64,000 bases of DNA from Chloroflexota bacterium (lineage in GTDB: Bacteria; Chloroflexota; Anaerolineae; Anaerolineales; Villigracilaceae), in NCBI GenBank assembly GCA_021414245.1, contig JAIOOU010000007.1:62001-126000 (forward strand). The letters are read 5' to 3'. The notes beneath the pieces were generated by a model. It saw only the letters and a program-made list of their open reading frames with translations, made no database searches and was not told the origin of the DNA. Positions 28,913 to 36,602 of this stretch are shown piece after piece. The stretch's first letter is position 1. Each line of letters opens with the position of its first letter. Made by a program: the position numbers and the translations under genes.

Positions 28913-28938
28913 ACTGGTTTGTACTGCAGACTGGTTTG
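28913..28938 (+). promoter_or_regulatory. direct repeats downstream of the promoter, candidate operator
   Basis: Two copies of ACTGGTTTG (28913-28921 and 28930-28938) lie 17 bp apart, at about +2 to +27. They are well placed to let a repressor, perhaps the winged-helix protein encoded in the operon, block transcription. Confidence 0.5.
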
Positions 28939-28952
28939 CAAAAGGAGAAACG

Positions 28953-29597
28953 ATGGGCAACGAGACAGCGCAGGTTGAACAGCGCATACGGCGCTATTGG
29001 TACGTCGATGGATTTGGTGAACTTGTCGGGGGTGGAGGCATGTGCCTGATTCTGGCATTGTATTTTTCCGCCGAACAGTATTATGCCGAAAACACCCTGA
29101 TCGGTGGGATTCTGCAGGCAGGGCTGGTTTTGGTTCTGATTGGTGGAATGATCCTGGCCCGGCGGTTGATTGCAGTTCTAAAGATACGTGTGACCTACCC
29201 GCGGACTGGTTTTGTTGAATATCGCATGGACCGGCGCAATCGGATTTTTATGAGCGTCCTGTCCTTTGCTGCTGCGGGGATCCTGGCAGCCGGAATTGTC
29301 TTTGTAGTCCGCAGGTTTGATTTCATTGATGCGATGGTTGCCATGACAGGCCTTGTCATGGGTGCCATTCTAATTCTCAAGCAGGCCTGGTCTACAAAGG
29401 TGGCGCGCTTCTATTTTCTAAGTGCGTTTTCTCTGATCCTGGGAAGTGCGTTGTCTGTCAGCGGATTTGCGCGCGGATATAACCTTGCCTTGTTCTATGG
29501 ATTAATGGGTATTGCCTTCGGAATTTCAGGCGGACTGACGCTTGCTCGTTATTTACGCGAGAACCCCATGTCAACGGTGGCTGGCAATGGGGGATGA
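28953..29597 (+). CDS. uncharacterised membrane protein, about six TM segments
   Basis: A 214-residue protein with the N-terminal segment RRYWYVDGFGELVGGGGMCLILALY, TM pairs separated by a basic loop (ILARRLIAVLKIRVTYPRTGFVEYR), and Gly-rich C-terminal helices. Such proteins are often encoded directly before a small winged-helix regulator, as here, but no function is established. The ribosome site aaggagaaa precedes the ATG. The last codons overlap the regulator's start. Confidence 0.75.
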   Translation: MGNETAQVEQRIRRYWYVDGFGELVGGGGMCLILALYFSAEQYYAENTLIGGILQAGLVLVLIGGMILARRLIAVLKIRVTYPRTGFVEYRMDRRNRIFMSVLSFAAAGILAAGIVFVVRRFDFIDAMVAMTGLVMGAILILKQAWSTKVARFYFLSAFSLILGSALSVSGFARGYNLALFYGLMGIAFGISGGLTLARYLRENPMSTVAGNGG

Positions 29598-29895
29598 ATT
29601 GCGCGGTCTGGCCGACCTTGACCGGATTATTCATGAACCGGCTCGGCTGTTGATCGTCACTATTCTCTCGACCGTGGAAAGCGCGGATTTTCTTTTTCTG
29701 CAGCGTGAGGCGGGTCTGACCAAGGGAAATCTGTCCGCCCATCTTGGTAAATTGGAGGAGGCAGGGTATGTGGAGATCAAAAAGACTTTTAAGGGGAAAT
29801 TGCCGCTTACGGTCTGTAAATTAACGAAAGCTGGCAGCAAAGCATTGACTCTATACCGCCAGCAAATGGCCAGGTTTATCGATTCGACCGGATGA
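29587..29895 (+). CDS. winged-helix transcriptional regulator (MarR/ArsR-like, small)
   Basis: A 102-residue DNA-binding protein. The pattern IIHEPARLLIVTILSTVESADFLFLQ, LTKGNLSAHLGKLEEAGYVEI and KTFKGKLPLTVCKLTKAG matches the winged helix_DNA-binding family of small transcriptional regulators (helix 3 is KGNLSAHLGKLE, wing is FKGKLPLT). The ATG at 29587 lies inside the end of the upstream gene, so the two are coupled. It probably regulates its own operon through the repeats at 28913-28938 (inference). Confidence 0.85.
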   Translation: MGDELRGLADLDRIIHEPARLLIVTILSTVESADFLFLQREAGLTKGNLSAHLGKLEEAGYVEIKKTFKGKLPLTVCKLTKAGSKALTLYRQQMARFIDSTG

Positions 29896-29929
29896 CTTGT
29901 TCGGAATATTTTATTTAGAGGAGTGTTCC

Positions 29930-30103
29930 ATGAAATCAAATAATGCACTGCTTGGGATGGCGATCCTTTTTCTGGTGATGGCGGTTTCCGCATCTGTCGT
30001 TTTCTGGGCGGACGTTTCCTCAGCCGCAAAGATCGGGATGTTTGCCTCGGGATTTGGATGTGGAGTGGCTGCAGGTACTCTGATCGCCAGACGACGATCA
30101 TAA
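29930..30103 (+). CDS. small membrane protein
   Basis: A 57-residue protein with two hydrophobic helices (ALLGMAILFLVMAVSASVVFWA and AAKIGMFASGFGCGVAAGTLIA) joined by a short turn and ending in RRRS. A good ribosome site (gaggag) precedes the ATG. It is the third gene of the operon and is followed at once by a strong terminator. Confidence 0.75.
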   Translation: MKSNNALLGMAILFLVMAVSASVVFWADVSSAAKIGMFASGFGCGVAAGTLIARRRS

Positions 30104-30135
30104 GGGTCAAAACCCATTCACAAGGTTTTCTTTCG

Positions 30136-30176
30136 CAGGAAGAGGACGGCCAATCGGCCGTCCTCTTCCTGTTTTT
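30136..30176. terminator. strong rho-independent terminator
   Basis: A 16-bp perfect stem (30136-30151 with 30156-30171), 4-nt loop aatc, then TTTTT. Confidence 0.92.
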
Positions 30177-30218
30177 AAGGCAGATTTTGAATCTGAAAAC
30201 CGTTTGCAAGTCCGTACT

Positions 30219-30248
30219 TTGCTACAAATTGCACAATGGCGGTAAAAT
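30219..30248 (+). promoter_or_regulatory. possible promoter of the MacB-like ABC/kinase cluster
   Basis: TTGCTA (30219-30224), 18-nt spacer, TAAAAT (30243-30248), 11 nt before the ATG at 30260. The leader would be only a few bases, again without a ribosome site. Confidence 0.4.
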
Positions 30249-30259
30249 CAATATTAATT

Positions 30260-30997
30260 ATGTCAACCCATCTCATCGAATTACGAAATGTATCCAAAAC
30301 ATATTCCACTGCGGCGGGGGACTTCCCCGCGTTAAGGGAAGTAAATCTCACCATTCAGGCCGGGGAATTTATTGGCATCGTCGGCAAATCCGGGGCGGGC
30401 AAATCCACCCTGCTGAACATGATCAACGGTGTGGATCAGCTCTCCAGCGGCGAAGTGATCGTCAACGATAACGGGAATTGGATCTCGATCCATAAAATGA
30501 GCGAAGACCAGCGTGCCCTATGGCGTGGAAAGTCCATGGGGGTGGTCTACCAATCCTTCCAACTTCTGCCGATGCTGTCGCTGATCGAAAACATCACCCT
30601 GCCCATGGACCTTTCTGAGAATTTCCATCCGCGCCGGTCGCGTGAACGCGCCATGGAGCTGCTCAAGCTGGTCGAGCTCGAGGAGCACGCTGAAAAATTA
30701 CCCGCTTTTATTTCCGGCGGACAGCAGCAGCGGGTGGCGATTGCGCGCGCGCTCGCCAATGACCCCGCCATCCTCGTGGCCGATGAGCCGACAGGCAGCC
30801 TGGATTCCGTAACCGCTGATCACATCTTCGATGTGTTCGAGCATCTGGTCAGTGAACAGGGCAAGACCATTATCATGGTCACTCATGATATGGGGCTTGC
30901 CGGAAAATTTTCGCGTAATATGACAATTGCCGATGGCGAATTATTAAACTCGGAAACGGAAACTTCCGCCGACCGGACCATTCGGAGGCGGAAATGA
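30260..30997 (+). CDS. ABC transporter ATP-binding protein (MacB/LolD family)
   Basis: A 245-residue ATPase of the type that powers FtsX/MacB permeases. Walker A GKSGAGKSTLLN, Q-loop VVYQSFQLLP, signature ISGGQQQRVAIARAL, Walker [13 protein letters not shown] and the H-loop MVTHD are all intact. The start at 30260 gives the family-like N-terminus MSTHLIELRNVSKTY; an ATG at 30236 would add 8 residues. It overlaps the next ATPase (ATGA). Two different ATPases in the cluster with one permease gene suggest a heterodimeric nucleotide-binding pair. Confidence 0.93.
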   Translation: MSTHLIELRNVSKTYSTAAGDFPALREVNLTIQAGEFIGIVGKSGAGKSTLLNMINGVDQLSSGEVIVNDNGNWISIHKMSEDQRALWRGKSMGVVYQSFQLLPMLSLIENITLPMDLSENFHPRRSRERAMELLKLVELEEHAEKLPAFISGGQQQRVAIARALANDPAILVADEPTGSLDSVTADHIFDVFEHLVSEQGKTIIMVTHDMGLAGKFSRNMTIADGELLNSETETSADRTIRRRK

Positions 30998-32151
30998 ACA
31001 AACCCGCGCTTCGCACCAGACGGAAATCCGGTCCCGTCCAAGTGGCGGATTTTGCGCCTGAATCCATGATCGAACTACGCGGTGTCGTCAAGCGTTTCAG
31101 CAATGCAGCCGGCGAGTTTACCGTGCTCAAAGGCGTGGACCTGACGATCAATCGCGGCGAATTTGTTTCCATTGTGGGAAAATCGGGCAGCGGCAAATCC
31201 ACGCTCTTGAACATGGTCACCGGCATCGATCATCCCACCGAAGGCATGGCCGTGGTCAATGGCACGGATATCTATACCGGCGTGACCGAGAGCCAGCGTT
31301 CCAAATGGCGTGGAAAGAACCTGGGCATTGTCTTTCAATTCTTTCAGTTGCTGCCCATGCTGACCCTGTTGGAAAACGTGATGCTGCCCATGGATTACGT
31401 CAACTTGTATGATTTTGATGAGCGTCCCGCGCGCGCCATGGAATTGCTGAAACTGGTCGGTCTGGAAAAATTTGCCAATAAACTGCCTGTGCTTGTTTCC
31501 ACCGGCCAGCAGCAATTGGCGGCCATTGCCCGCGCCATGGCCTGCGACCCGCCGCTTCTGGTGGCGGATGAACCCACGGGCAATCTCGACACCCGTTCCG
31601 CGGACGCCATCATTAATTTGTTCGAACAATTTGTCTCCCAGGGAAAGACCATTGTCATGGTGACTCATGATCCCTCGCTGACCTCGCGCACGCATCGCAA
31701 CATCATCCTTTCGGATGGCGAACTGATCAATGAGACCATTTCCAAATCCCTGCCGAAGTTACGGCACCGTCACATGCTGGAGTTCACCAAGCTGGCCCAG
31801 GAACGCAGATACCAGCCGAACGAGACCATCATCTCGCGTGATGAAAGTGTGGATTATTTCTTTATGATCCGCAAAGGCGAGGTGGAGGTCATCCTGCAGG
31901 ATAGGGAAAAACAGGAGTATGTCGTTTCGCGTCTGCAGCCGGGCGAATTCTTCGGTGAAGCAGAATTGCTGCGCGGCGGCCGGTCCATCGGCAATGTGCG
32001 GGCGGGAAGTAAACCTGTCGAGACGATTGTCATCCCGCGGGCGGACTTTGTACGTGTGATGAATGAATCGCCCATCACCGTCGAAGCCATTTCAAAGGCT
32101 GTCCAGAAGCGCCTGGAAGCTCACAAGATAGAAGATCACCGTACCGGCTGA
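30994..32151 (+). CDS. ABC ATPase with C-terminal cyclic-nucleotide-binding domain
   Basis: A 385-residue protein. Residues about 25-250 are a MacB-type ATPase with Walker [14 protein letters not shown]-loop VFQFFQLLP, Walker [13 protein letters not shown] and MVTHD. The signature reads [14 protein letters not shown]: the first Gly of SGG is replaced by Thr and the Arg after QQQ by Leu, so one composite ATP site may be weak. Residues about 265-385 are a CAP-type cNMP-binding domain, with a phosphate cassette [13 protein letters not shown] and RSIGNVRA holding the Glu and Arg. The fusion suggests transport gated by a nucleotide ligand or by an unliganded scaffold. Confidence 0.9.
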   Translation: MNKPALRTRRKSGPVQVADFAPESMIELRGVVKRFSNAAGEFTVLKGVDLTINRGEFVSIVGKSGSGKSTLLNMVTGIDHPTEGMAVVNGTDIYTGVTESQRSKWRGKNLGIVFQFFQLLPMLTLLENVMLPMDYVNLYDFDERPARAMELLKLVGLEKFANKLPVLVSTGQQQLAAIARAMACDPPLLVADEPTGNLDTRSADAIINLFEQFVSQGKTIVMVTHDPSLTSRTHRNIILSDGELINETISKSLPKLRHRHMLEFTKLAQERRYQPNETIISRDESVDYFFMIRKGEVEVILQDREKQEYVVSRLQPGEFFGEAELLRGGRSIGNVRAGSKPVETIVIPRADFVRVMNESPITVEAISKAVQKRLEAHKIEDHRTG

Positions 32152-32175
32152 TGCCGTCCGGTATTCAAACTTTTT

Positions 32176-34071
32176 ATGTCCATGCAGGACCCGCGCAAGC
32201 TCCCACAGATCCTTTATATAGAAGACAGCGACGAATCCCGTTCGCTCGTGCGGCGTTTGCTTGCAAACCGGTATGTCATTCTCGAAGCCTCCGACCCGTT
32301 GGATGGCTTGCAGCTGGCCGAGGAGACGCATCCCGGTCTGGTTCTGCTAGATCACAACCTGCCGAATATGTCGGGGAGCGAGGCTGCCACGCGCTTGCGC
32401 CAGATGCTTCCCAATACTCCGGTCGTGATCCTGTCTGCTGACACCAGCCCGGGTGCCCGCGAACGGGCTCTCGCGGCAGGTGCGGTGGGTTTTATCTCCA
32501 AACCCCTTGATGATCATTTTGTGGAGCAGGTCGATGCGTATCTTAATGGAAAAGTCGAGCATCTTGAGGGTGCCGTTGTCCACTTGCAGGCTTATCAGCA
32601 GGAGCTGGTGCATCGGCTCGAAGACAGCATCCGCCATTTAAGCAGTACGGTTGAAAAGAACAAACATTTGCTGCAACAGAATCAGAAAATGTTCTCCATG
32701 TTGGAGCGCAGGCATAAACTGCTCGAGACCTCTGCGCGTGTGGGACAGATGGTCACCTCCATTTTGGACCTGGATGACCTGTTGAAGTACACCGTAAACA
32801 TCATCTGCAGTGAATTTGACCTGTATTACTCCGGGATCTTTTTACTGACCGAGGATGGGCAGTGGGCTGTCTTGCGCGCGGGATATGCCCTGGCGGGACG
32901 GCAGATGCTTGCTGAAAACTACCGCCTGCCGGTGGATGAGAAGTCCATGATCGGGAACGCCATCCTGAGCCAGCAGGCCCAGATCGCCCTCGGGACGGGT
33001 GGGGACGATGTTCGTTTCAAAAATCCCTATTTACCCAACACACGTTCCGAGATCGCCCTGCCGTTGGTGTCCAAATCCCAGTCTTTTGGCGCAGTGACTG
33101 TGCAAAGTAACGAGTTGAATGCCTTTACTGAGGAGGACATTACCTCCCTGCAAATGATGGCCGATCAGATCGCGATCGCGATCAATAATGCCCAGTCCAT
33201 GCACAAACTCGAAGCGGCCAGTGCGGAACTGTTGCGAACCAAAACATACGAGGCCATTGCCACGGCTACGGGCGAGGCCATTCATTGGGTGGGGAACAAG
33301 GCTGCTCCGATTCCCGGCAGTGTCCGGCGTGTGCGTGAAGACCTGCCATATCTGCTTGCCCTGACGGCGCTTCTGGATGTGTCAGAGTTGAAAAATGAAT
33401 CGGTCCAGGCGGCAGTCCAAACGGTCAGGCAGGAGGCGCAGGCAATGGGCATTGACCTGAAGGATGTCCTCGCGAAGATGTCCGCCATGAAGCCGAACCG
33501 TTTGCAGGCTTTGGTCAGTCCCGAATCCATTTTCGAGGACCTGGATATCGTTGAAAACAGCGCAGTCACCATCCTTGATATTAAGGAAGGGCTGATCGGC
33601 CCTGCCCGCCAGCGCAACGATGAAGCGGTTTCCCTGCCTGACATGATCTCGAGCACCGTGGCGGGCATGAATTTGCCGGAAGGCGTGGTGGAGATGGAGT
33701 GGGACCGGAACATGCCGGATGTGCATGTGGATGCAAGGCAGATGGAGCAGGTCTTTAATAATTTGATCAAAAATGCCTGGGAGGCGTTGTCACAATCTTT
33801 GGACCCGAAGATTCAGGTCAAAGGCCGCCGTGCGGACGACCCGGATTTTGTGCTGGTAACCATTAAGGATAACGGCCCCGGCATTCCGAGGGAGATTCAG
33901 GAAAAGATCTGGGTTTCGTTCTTTACCACAAAGGGTGGCAGCGGCGGAACAGGGCTGGGACTTTCCTCGGTCATGCAGATCGTCAACCAGCACGGCGGAA
34001 GTATTTCGTTGGAAAGTGAAGCAGGCCAGGGCGCGTTATTTTCGGTAAAACTGCCTGCGGAGAAAAAATAA
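32176..34071 (+). CDS. hybrid sensor histidine kinase: REC-GAF-H box-HATPase
   Basis: A 631-residue soluble protein. An N-terminal receiver (residues 10-130) has LVLLDHNLPNMSG as phosphoacceptor and FISKPLD at the end. A coiled-coil linker follows, then a GAF domain (about 175-345, from LLETSARVGQMV to ADQIAIAINNA). The phosphoacceptor region is unusual: GEAIHWVGNKAAPIPG near residue 372 rather than a standard HisKA H box. The HATPase has the N box FNNLIKNAWEAL, DNGPGIP and GTGLGLSSV. No TM segment, so the signal is internal. It sits inside the ABC cluster, 24 nt after the cNMP-ATPase. Confidence 0.88.
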   Translation: MSMQDPRKLPQILYIEDSDESRSLVRRLLANRYVILEASDPLDGLQLAEETHPGLVLLDHNLPNMSGSEAATRLRQMLPNTPVVILSADTSPGARERALAAGAVGFISKPLDDHFVEQVDAYLNGKVEHLEGAVVHLQAYQQELVHRLEDSIRHLSSTVEKNKHLLQQNQKMFSMLERRHKLLETSARVGQMVTSILDLDDLLKYTVNIICSEFDLYYSGIFLLTEDGQWAVLRAGYALAGRQMLAENYRLPVDEKSMIGNAILSQQAQIALGTGGDDVRFKNPYLPNTRSEIALPLVSKSQSFGAVTVQSNELNAFTEEDITSLQMMADQIAIAINNAQSMHKLEAASAELLRTKTYEAIATATGEAIHWVGNKAAPIPGSVRRVREDLPYLLALTALLDVSELKNESVQAAVQTVRQEAQAMGIDLKDVLAKMSAMKPNRLQALVSPESIFEDLDIVENSAVTILDIKEGLIGPARQRNDEAVSLPDMISSTVAGMNLPEGVVEMEWDRNMPDVHVDARQMEQVFNNLIKNAWEALSQSLDPKIQVKGRRADDPDFVLVTIKDNGPGIPREIQEKIWVSFFTTKGGSGGTGLGLSSVMQIVNQHGGSISLESEAGQGALFSVKLPAEKK

Positions 34072-34083
34072 GATGGAGGTCGA

Positions 34084-34470
34084 ATGACGACGGTTCTTTT
34101 GGTGGATGATGAAAAATTGATCCAGCGCAGTTTGGAGAAGACCCTTTTGCGCGCAGGATTTGATGTGATTACGGCCCCGGATTGCATCAGCGGAAGTGAA
34201 TTGTTTATGCAAAACCCCGATGAGATCAGCATTGCAGTTTTGGACCTCAATATGCCTGGTTTTGATGGCACTCCGAAAAGCGGTGCGGGGCTGGACCTGT
34301 TGGATGATCTGAAAAAGAAAAAAGCGGATCTGCCCGTTGTGATCCTGACGGCGTATGATGAAGTCAGCCGCGCCAAGGATGCTGTTTCACGCGGCGCGAA
34401 TGCCTTCTTTGTAAAAGGGCGTGAACAGGGTCTGGTGGAATTGATCCAAAAAATATTGGCAGGAAAATAA
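34084..34470 (+). CDS. single-domain response regulator
   Basis: A 128-residue receiver without an output domain. It has LLVDDEKLI (acidic pocket), AVLDLNMPGFDG (phosphoacceptor Asp), VILTAYDE and FFVKGREQ with the conserved Lys. A short insertion (GTPKSGAGLD) follows the active-site loop. Placed between two kinases, it probably shuttles phosphate between them or to a distant protein. Confidence 0.9.
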   Translation: MTTVLLVDDEKLIQRSLEKTLLRAGFDVITAPDCISGSELFMQNPDEISIAVLDLNMPGFDGTPKSGAGLDLLDDLKKKKADLPVVILTAYDEVSRAKDAVSRGANAFFVKGREQGLVELIQKILAGK

Positions 34471-34479
34471 GAGGCAGGC

Positions 34480-36549
34480 ATGACAAACGAACCCCAACGA
34501 CAGACGATTTTATTGAGAGCCGCGGCCCGCGCTGCCAAGAACATCACGACCATTCTGGATCCCTATGAATTGCTGCAACACACGGTGGACATCATTTGTG
34601 ACGAGTTCGGCTTTTATTATGCCGGTGTTTTCTTTCTGGATGAGACCAAACAGTACGCCGTCCTGAAGGCAGGGCGCGGCGCTGCCGGCAAGTCCATGAT
34701 CAATGCGGGACACAAACTGGCCGTGGGCGGCAACTCGATGATCGGCGCCTGCATCGCCAATCGCCAGGGACGCATTGCGTTGGATGTGGGAGCCGAGGCG
34801 GTCTTCTTTGAGAATCCCGACCTGCCGGAGACGCGTTCCGAAATGGCGCTCCCCTTGATTATGGGGGAGGAGGTGATCGGTGCCCTGACCGTTCAATCCA
34901 CCGAGGAGGCTGCCTTCCATGAGGAGGATATTGCCGCCCTGCAGACCATGGCGGATCAGCTTGCGATCGCAATTCAAAATTCCAACCTGCACCGCCAGGC
35001 CGAACGCCGCTCGCGTTTATTGAAGGCCGCCAACCGTGTGGGACGGGAGGTCACCTCGATCCTTGACCTGGAGAAATTACTGCCTCAAACCGTCAACATT
35101 ATTTGTGAAGCATATGGTTTGTATTATGCGGGTGTATTTTTATTGGACGAAAAGGGCGAATATGCCGTGCTGCGCGCAGGTTATGGCAAGGCGGGCAAAG
35201 CCATGGTGGCTGAAGGTCACAAGCTGAAGGTCGGCACTGACTCGATGATCGGCGCCTGCATTGCGATGGGCGAAGCCCGGATCGCCCTGGATGTGGGCGA
35301 GGAGCGGGCGCACTTCAAGAATCCGCATTTGCCGCATACCCGTTCAGAAATGGCCCTGCCTTTGATCTATGGCGGCAAGGCTTTGGGCGCGGTGACCATT
35401 CAAAGCTCGGAGGAGCAGGCTTTTGGCGAGGATGACATCACCACCCTGCAGACCATGGCCGAACATCTGGCGGTGGGCATCAACAATGCGCATTTGATCG
35501 ATGAACTCAAGGAGGCGCATAATGAGATTCTGCGCAACAGCGTCTTTGAAGCGCTGACCACGGCTTCCACGGAGGCCATCCACTGGATCGGCAACAAGAC
35601 CCTTCCGATCTCGCTGACGGTGGCGCGCCTGCGGGAGGAAATCGCGGATGGACAGGTGGATCTCGAGTCGCTTAAGGAAGACCTGGATATGATCGCTGAA
35701 AGCGCTGCCATGATCATTCAGGTGAAGGAGCAATTGATCGGCGCAGTGCGTGAACAAAAGCCGCGCCCCGTTCTAATCGCAGACGTGCTCAAGACGGCCG
35801 CCCACCTGCGTGATATTTCAGAGGATCTGTTACAAATCAAAATTGACCCTTCCGCTGCTTATGTCATGGCCGATAGCACCCAGCTCACGCGGGCCTTTGG
35901 CAATATTTTGCAGAATGCAGTCGAAGCCGGGGCAAAAACGGTCAAGGTCAGTGCACACCCCACGGAGGATCGCGGGATGCTTGAGATCAGGATCGAGGAT
36001 GACGGCCAGGGGATGACCGATGAAGTGATGCAGAAGGTCTGGTCCCCGTTTTATTCAACACGCGGGGTGACTCATCACGGCCTTGGCCTGCCGGCTGCCA
36101 TGCATGTTATTTCGCAATCACAGGGACATATCGCCCTGGTCAGCAAACCTGGTGCAGGCACAACGGTGGCCCTGTTCATGCCCCAGGGGCGCCCAGGTGC
36201 AGGGAAGGTCGAAACGGGCAGCGTCAATAATATTCTGTTAATCGATGATATGGATGACTGGGCAGCTCTCTTTGCGGATTTGCTCAAAGATACAAAGGTG
36301 AAATTAACCCGCTCCACTGATCTCAAGAAGCTGCCGGCCGCAGATCTTATTCTTGTCGATCAGAATATCGCTTCGGTGCCCCTGATCGAGGTGCTATCTG
36401 CGCTTTCAAAGGCCGGACTCGACTCAAGGACCGTAATTGTGACTTCCGCAATCAATCCTGAACGAGTTACGCAATTCCTGCGCGGCGGGGTCCGTGATGT
36501 GACTGTAAAACCCTACTCTGTAGGCGAAATAAGCGAGTTATTAAAGTAG
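34480..36549 (+). CDS. hybrid sensor histidine kinase: GAF-GAF-H box-HATPase-REC
   Basis: A 689-residue soluble protein. Two GAF domains (about 8-168 and 180-340) are close copies of each other, both with YYAGVF, DSMIGACIA or NSMIGACIA and LPxTRSEMALPLI, showing an internal duplication. The H box GTEAIHW-type region reads TEAIHWIGNKTLPI near residue 365, as in the other kinase of the cluster. The HATPase has LQNAVEAG, EDDGQGM and HGLGLPAAM. The C-terminal receiver (about 585-689) begins ILLIDDMDDW, with ILVDQNIA as the acceptor loop. It ends directly before the permease gene. Confidence 0.87.
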   Translation: MTNEPQRQTILLRAAARAAKNITTILDPYELLQHTVDIICDEFGFYYAGVFFLDETKQYAVLKAGRGAAGKSMINAGHKLAVGGNSMIGACIANRQGRIALDVGAEAVFFENPDLPETRSEMALPLIMGEEVIGALTVQSTEEAAFHEEDIAALQTMADQLAIAIQNSNLHRQAERRSRLLKAANRVGREVTSILDLEKLLPQTVNIICEAYGLYYAGVFLLDEKGEYAVLRAGYGKAGKAMVAEGHKLKVGTDSMIGACIAMGEARIALDVGEERAHFKNPHLPHTRSEMALPLIYGGKALGAVTIQSSEEQAFGEDDITTLQTMAEHLAVGINNAHLIDELKEAHNEILRNSVFEALTTASTEAIHWIGNKTLPISLTVARLREEIADGQVDLESLKEDLDMIAESAAMIIQVKEQLIGAVREQKPRPVLIADVLKTAAHLRDISEDLLQIKIDPSAAYVMADSTQLTRAFGNILQNAVEAGAKTVKVSAHPTEDRGMLEIRIEDDGQGMTDEVMQKVWSPFYSTRGVTHHGLGLPAAMHVISQSQGHIALVSKPGAGTTVALFMPQGRPGAGKVETGSVNNILLIDDMDDWAALFADLLKDTKVKLTRSTDLKKLPAADLILVDQNIASVPLIEVLSALSKAGLDSRTVIVTSAINPERVTQFLRGGVRDVTVKPYSVGEISELLK

Positions 36550-36602
36550 AAAGGTGACCATCCCTGCGATGCGTTTACAGCCCGCCGGGAAATAGGGAAA
36601 TT

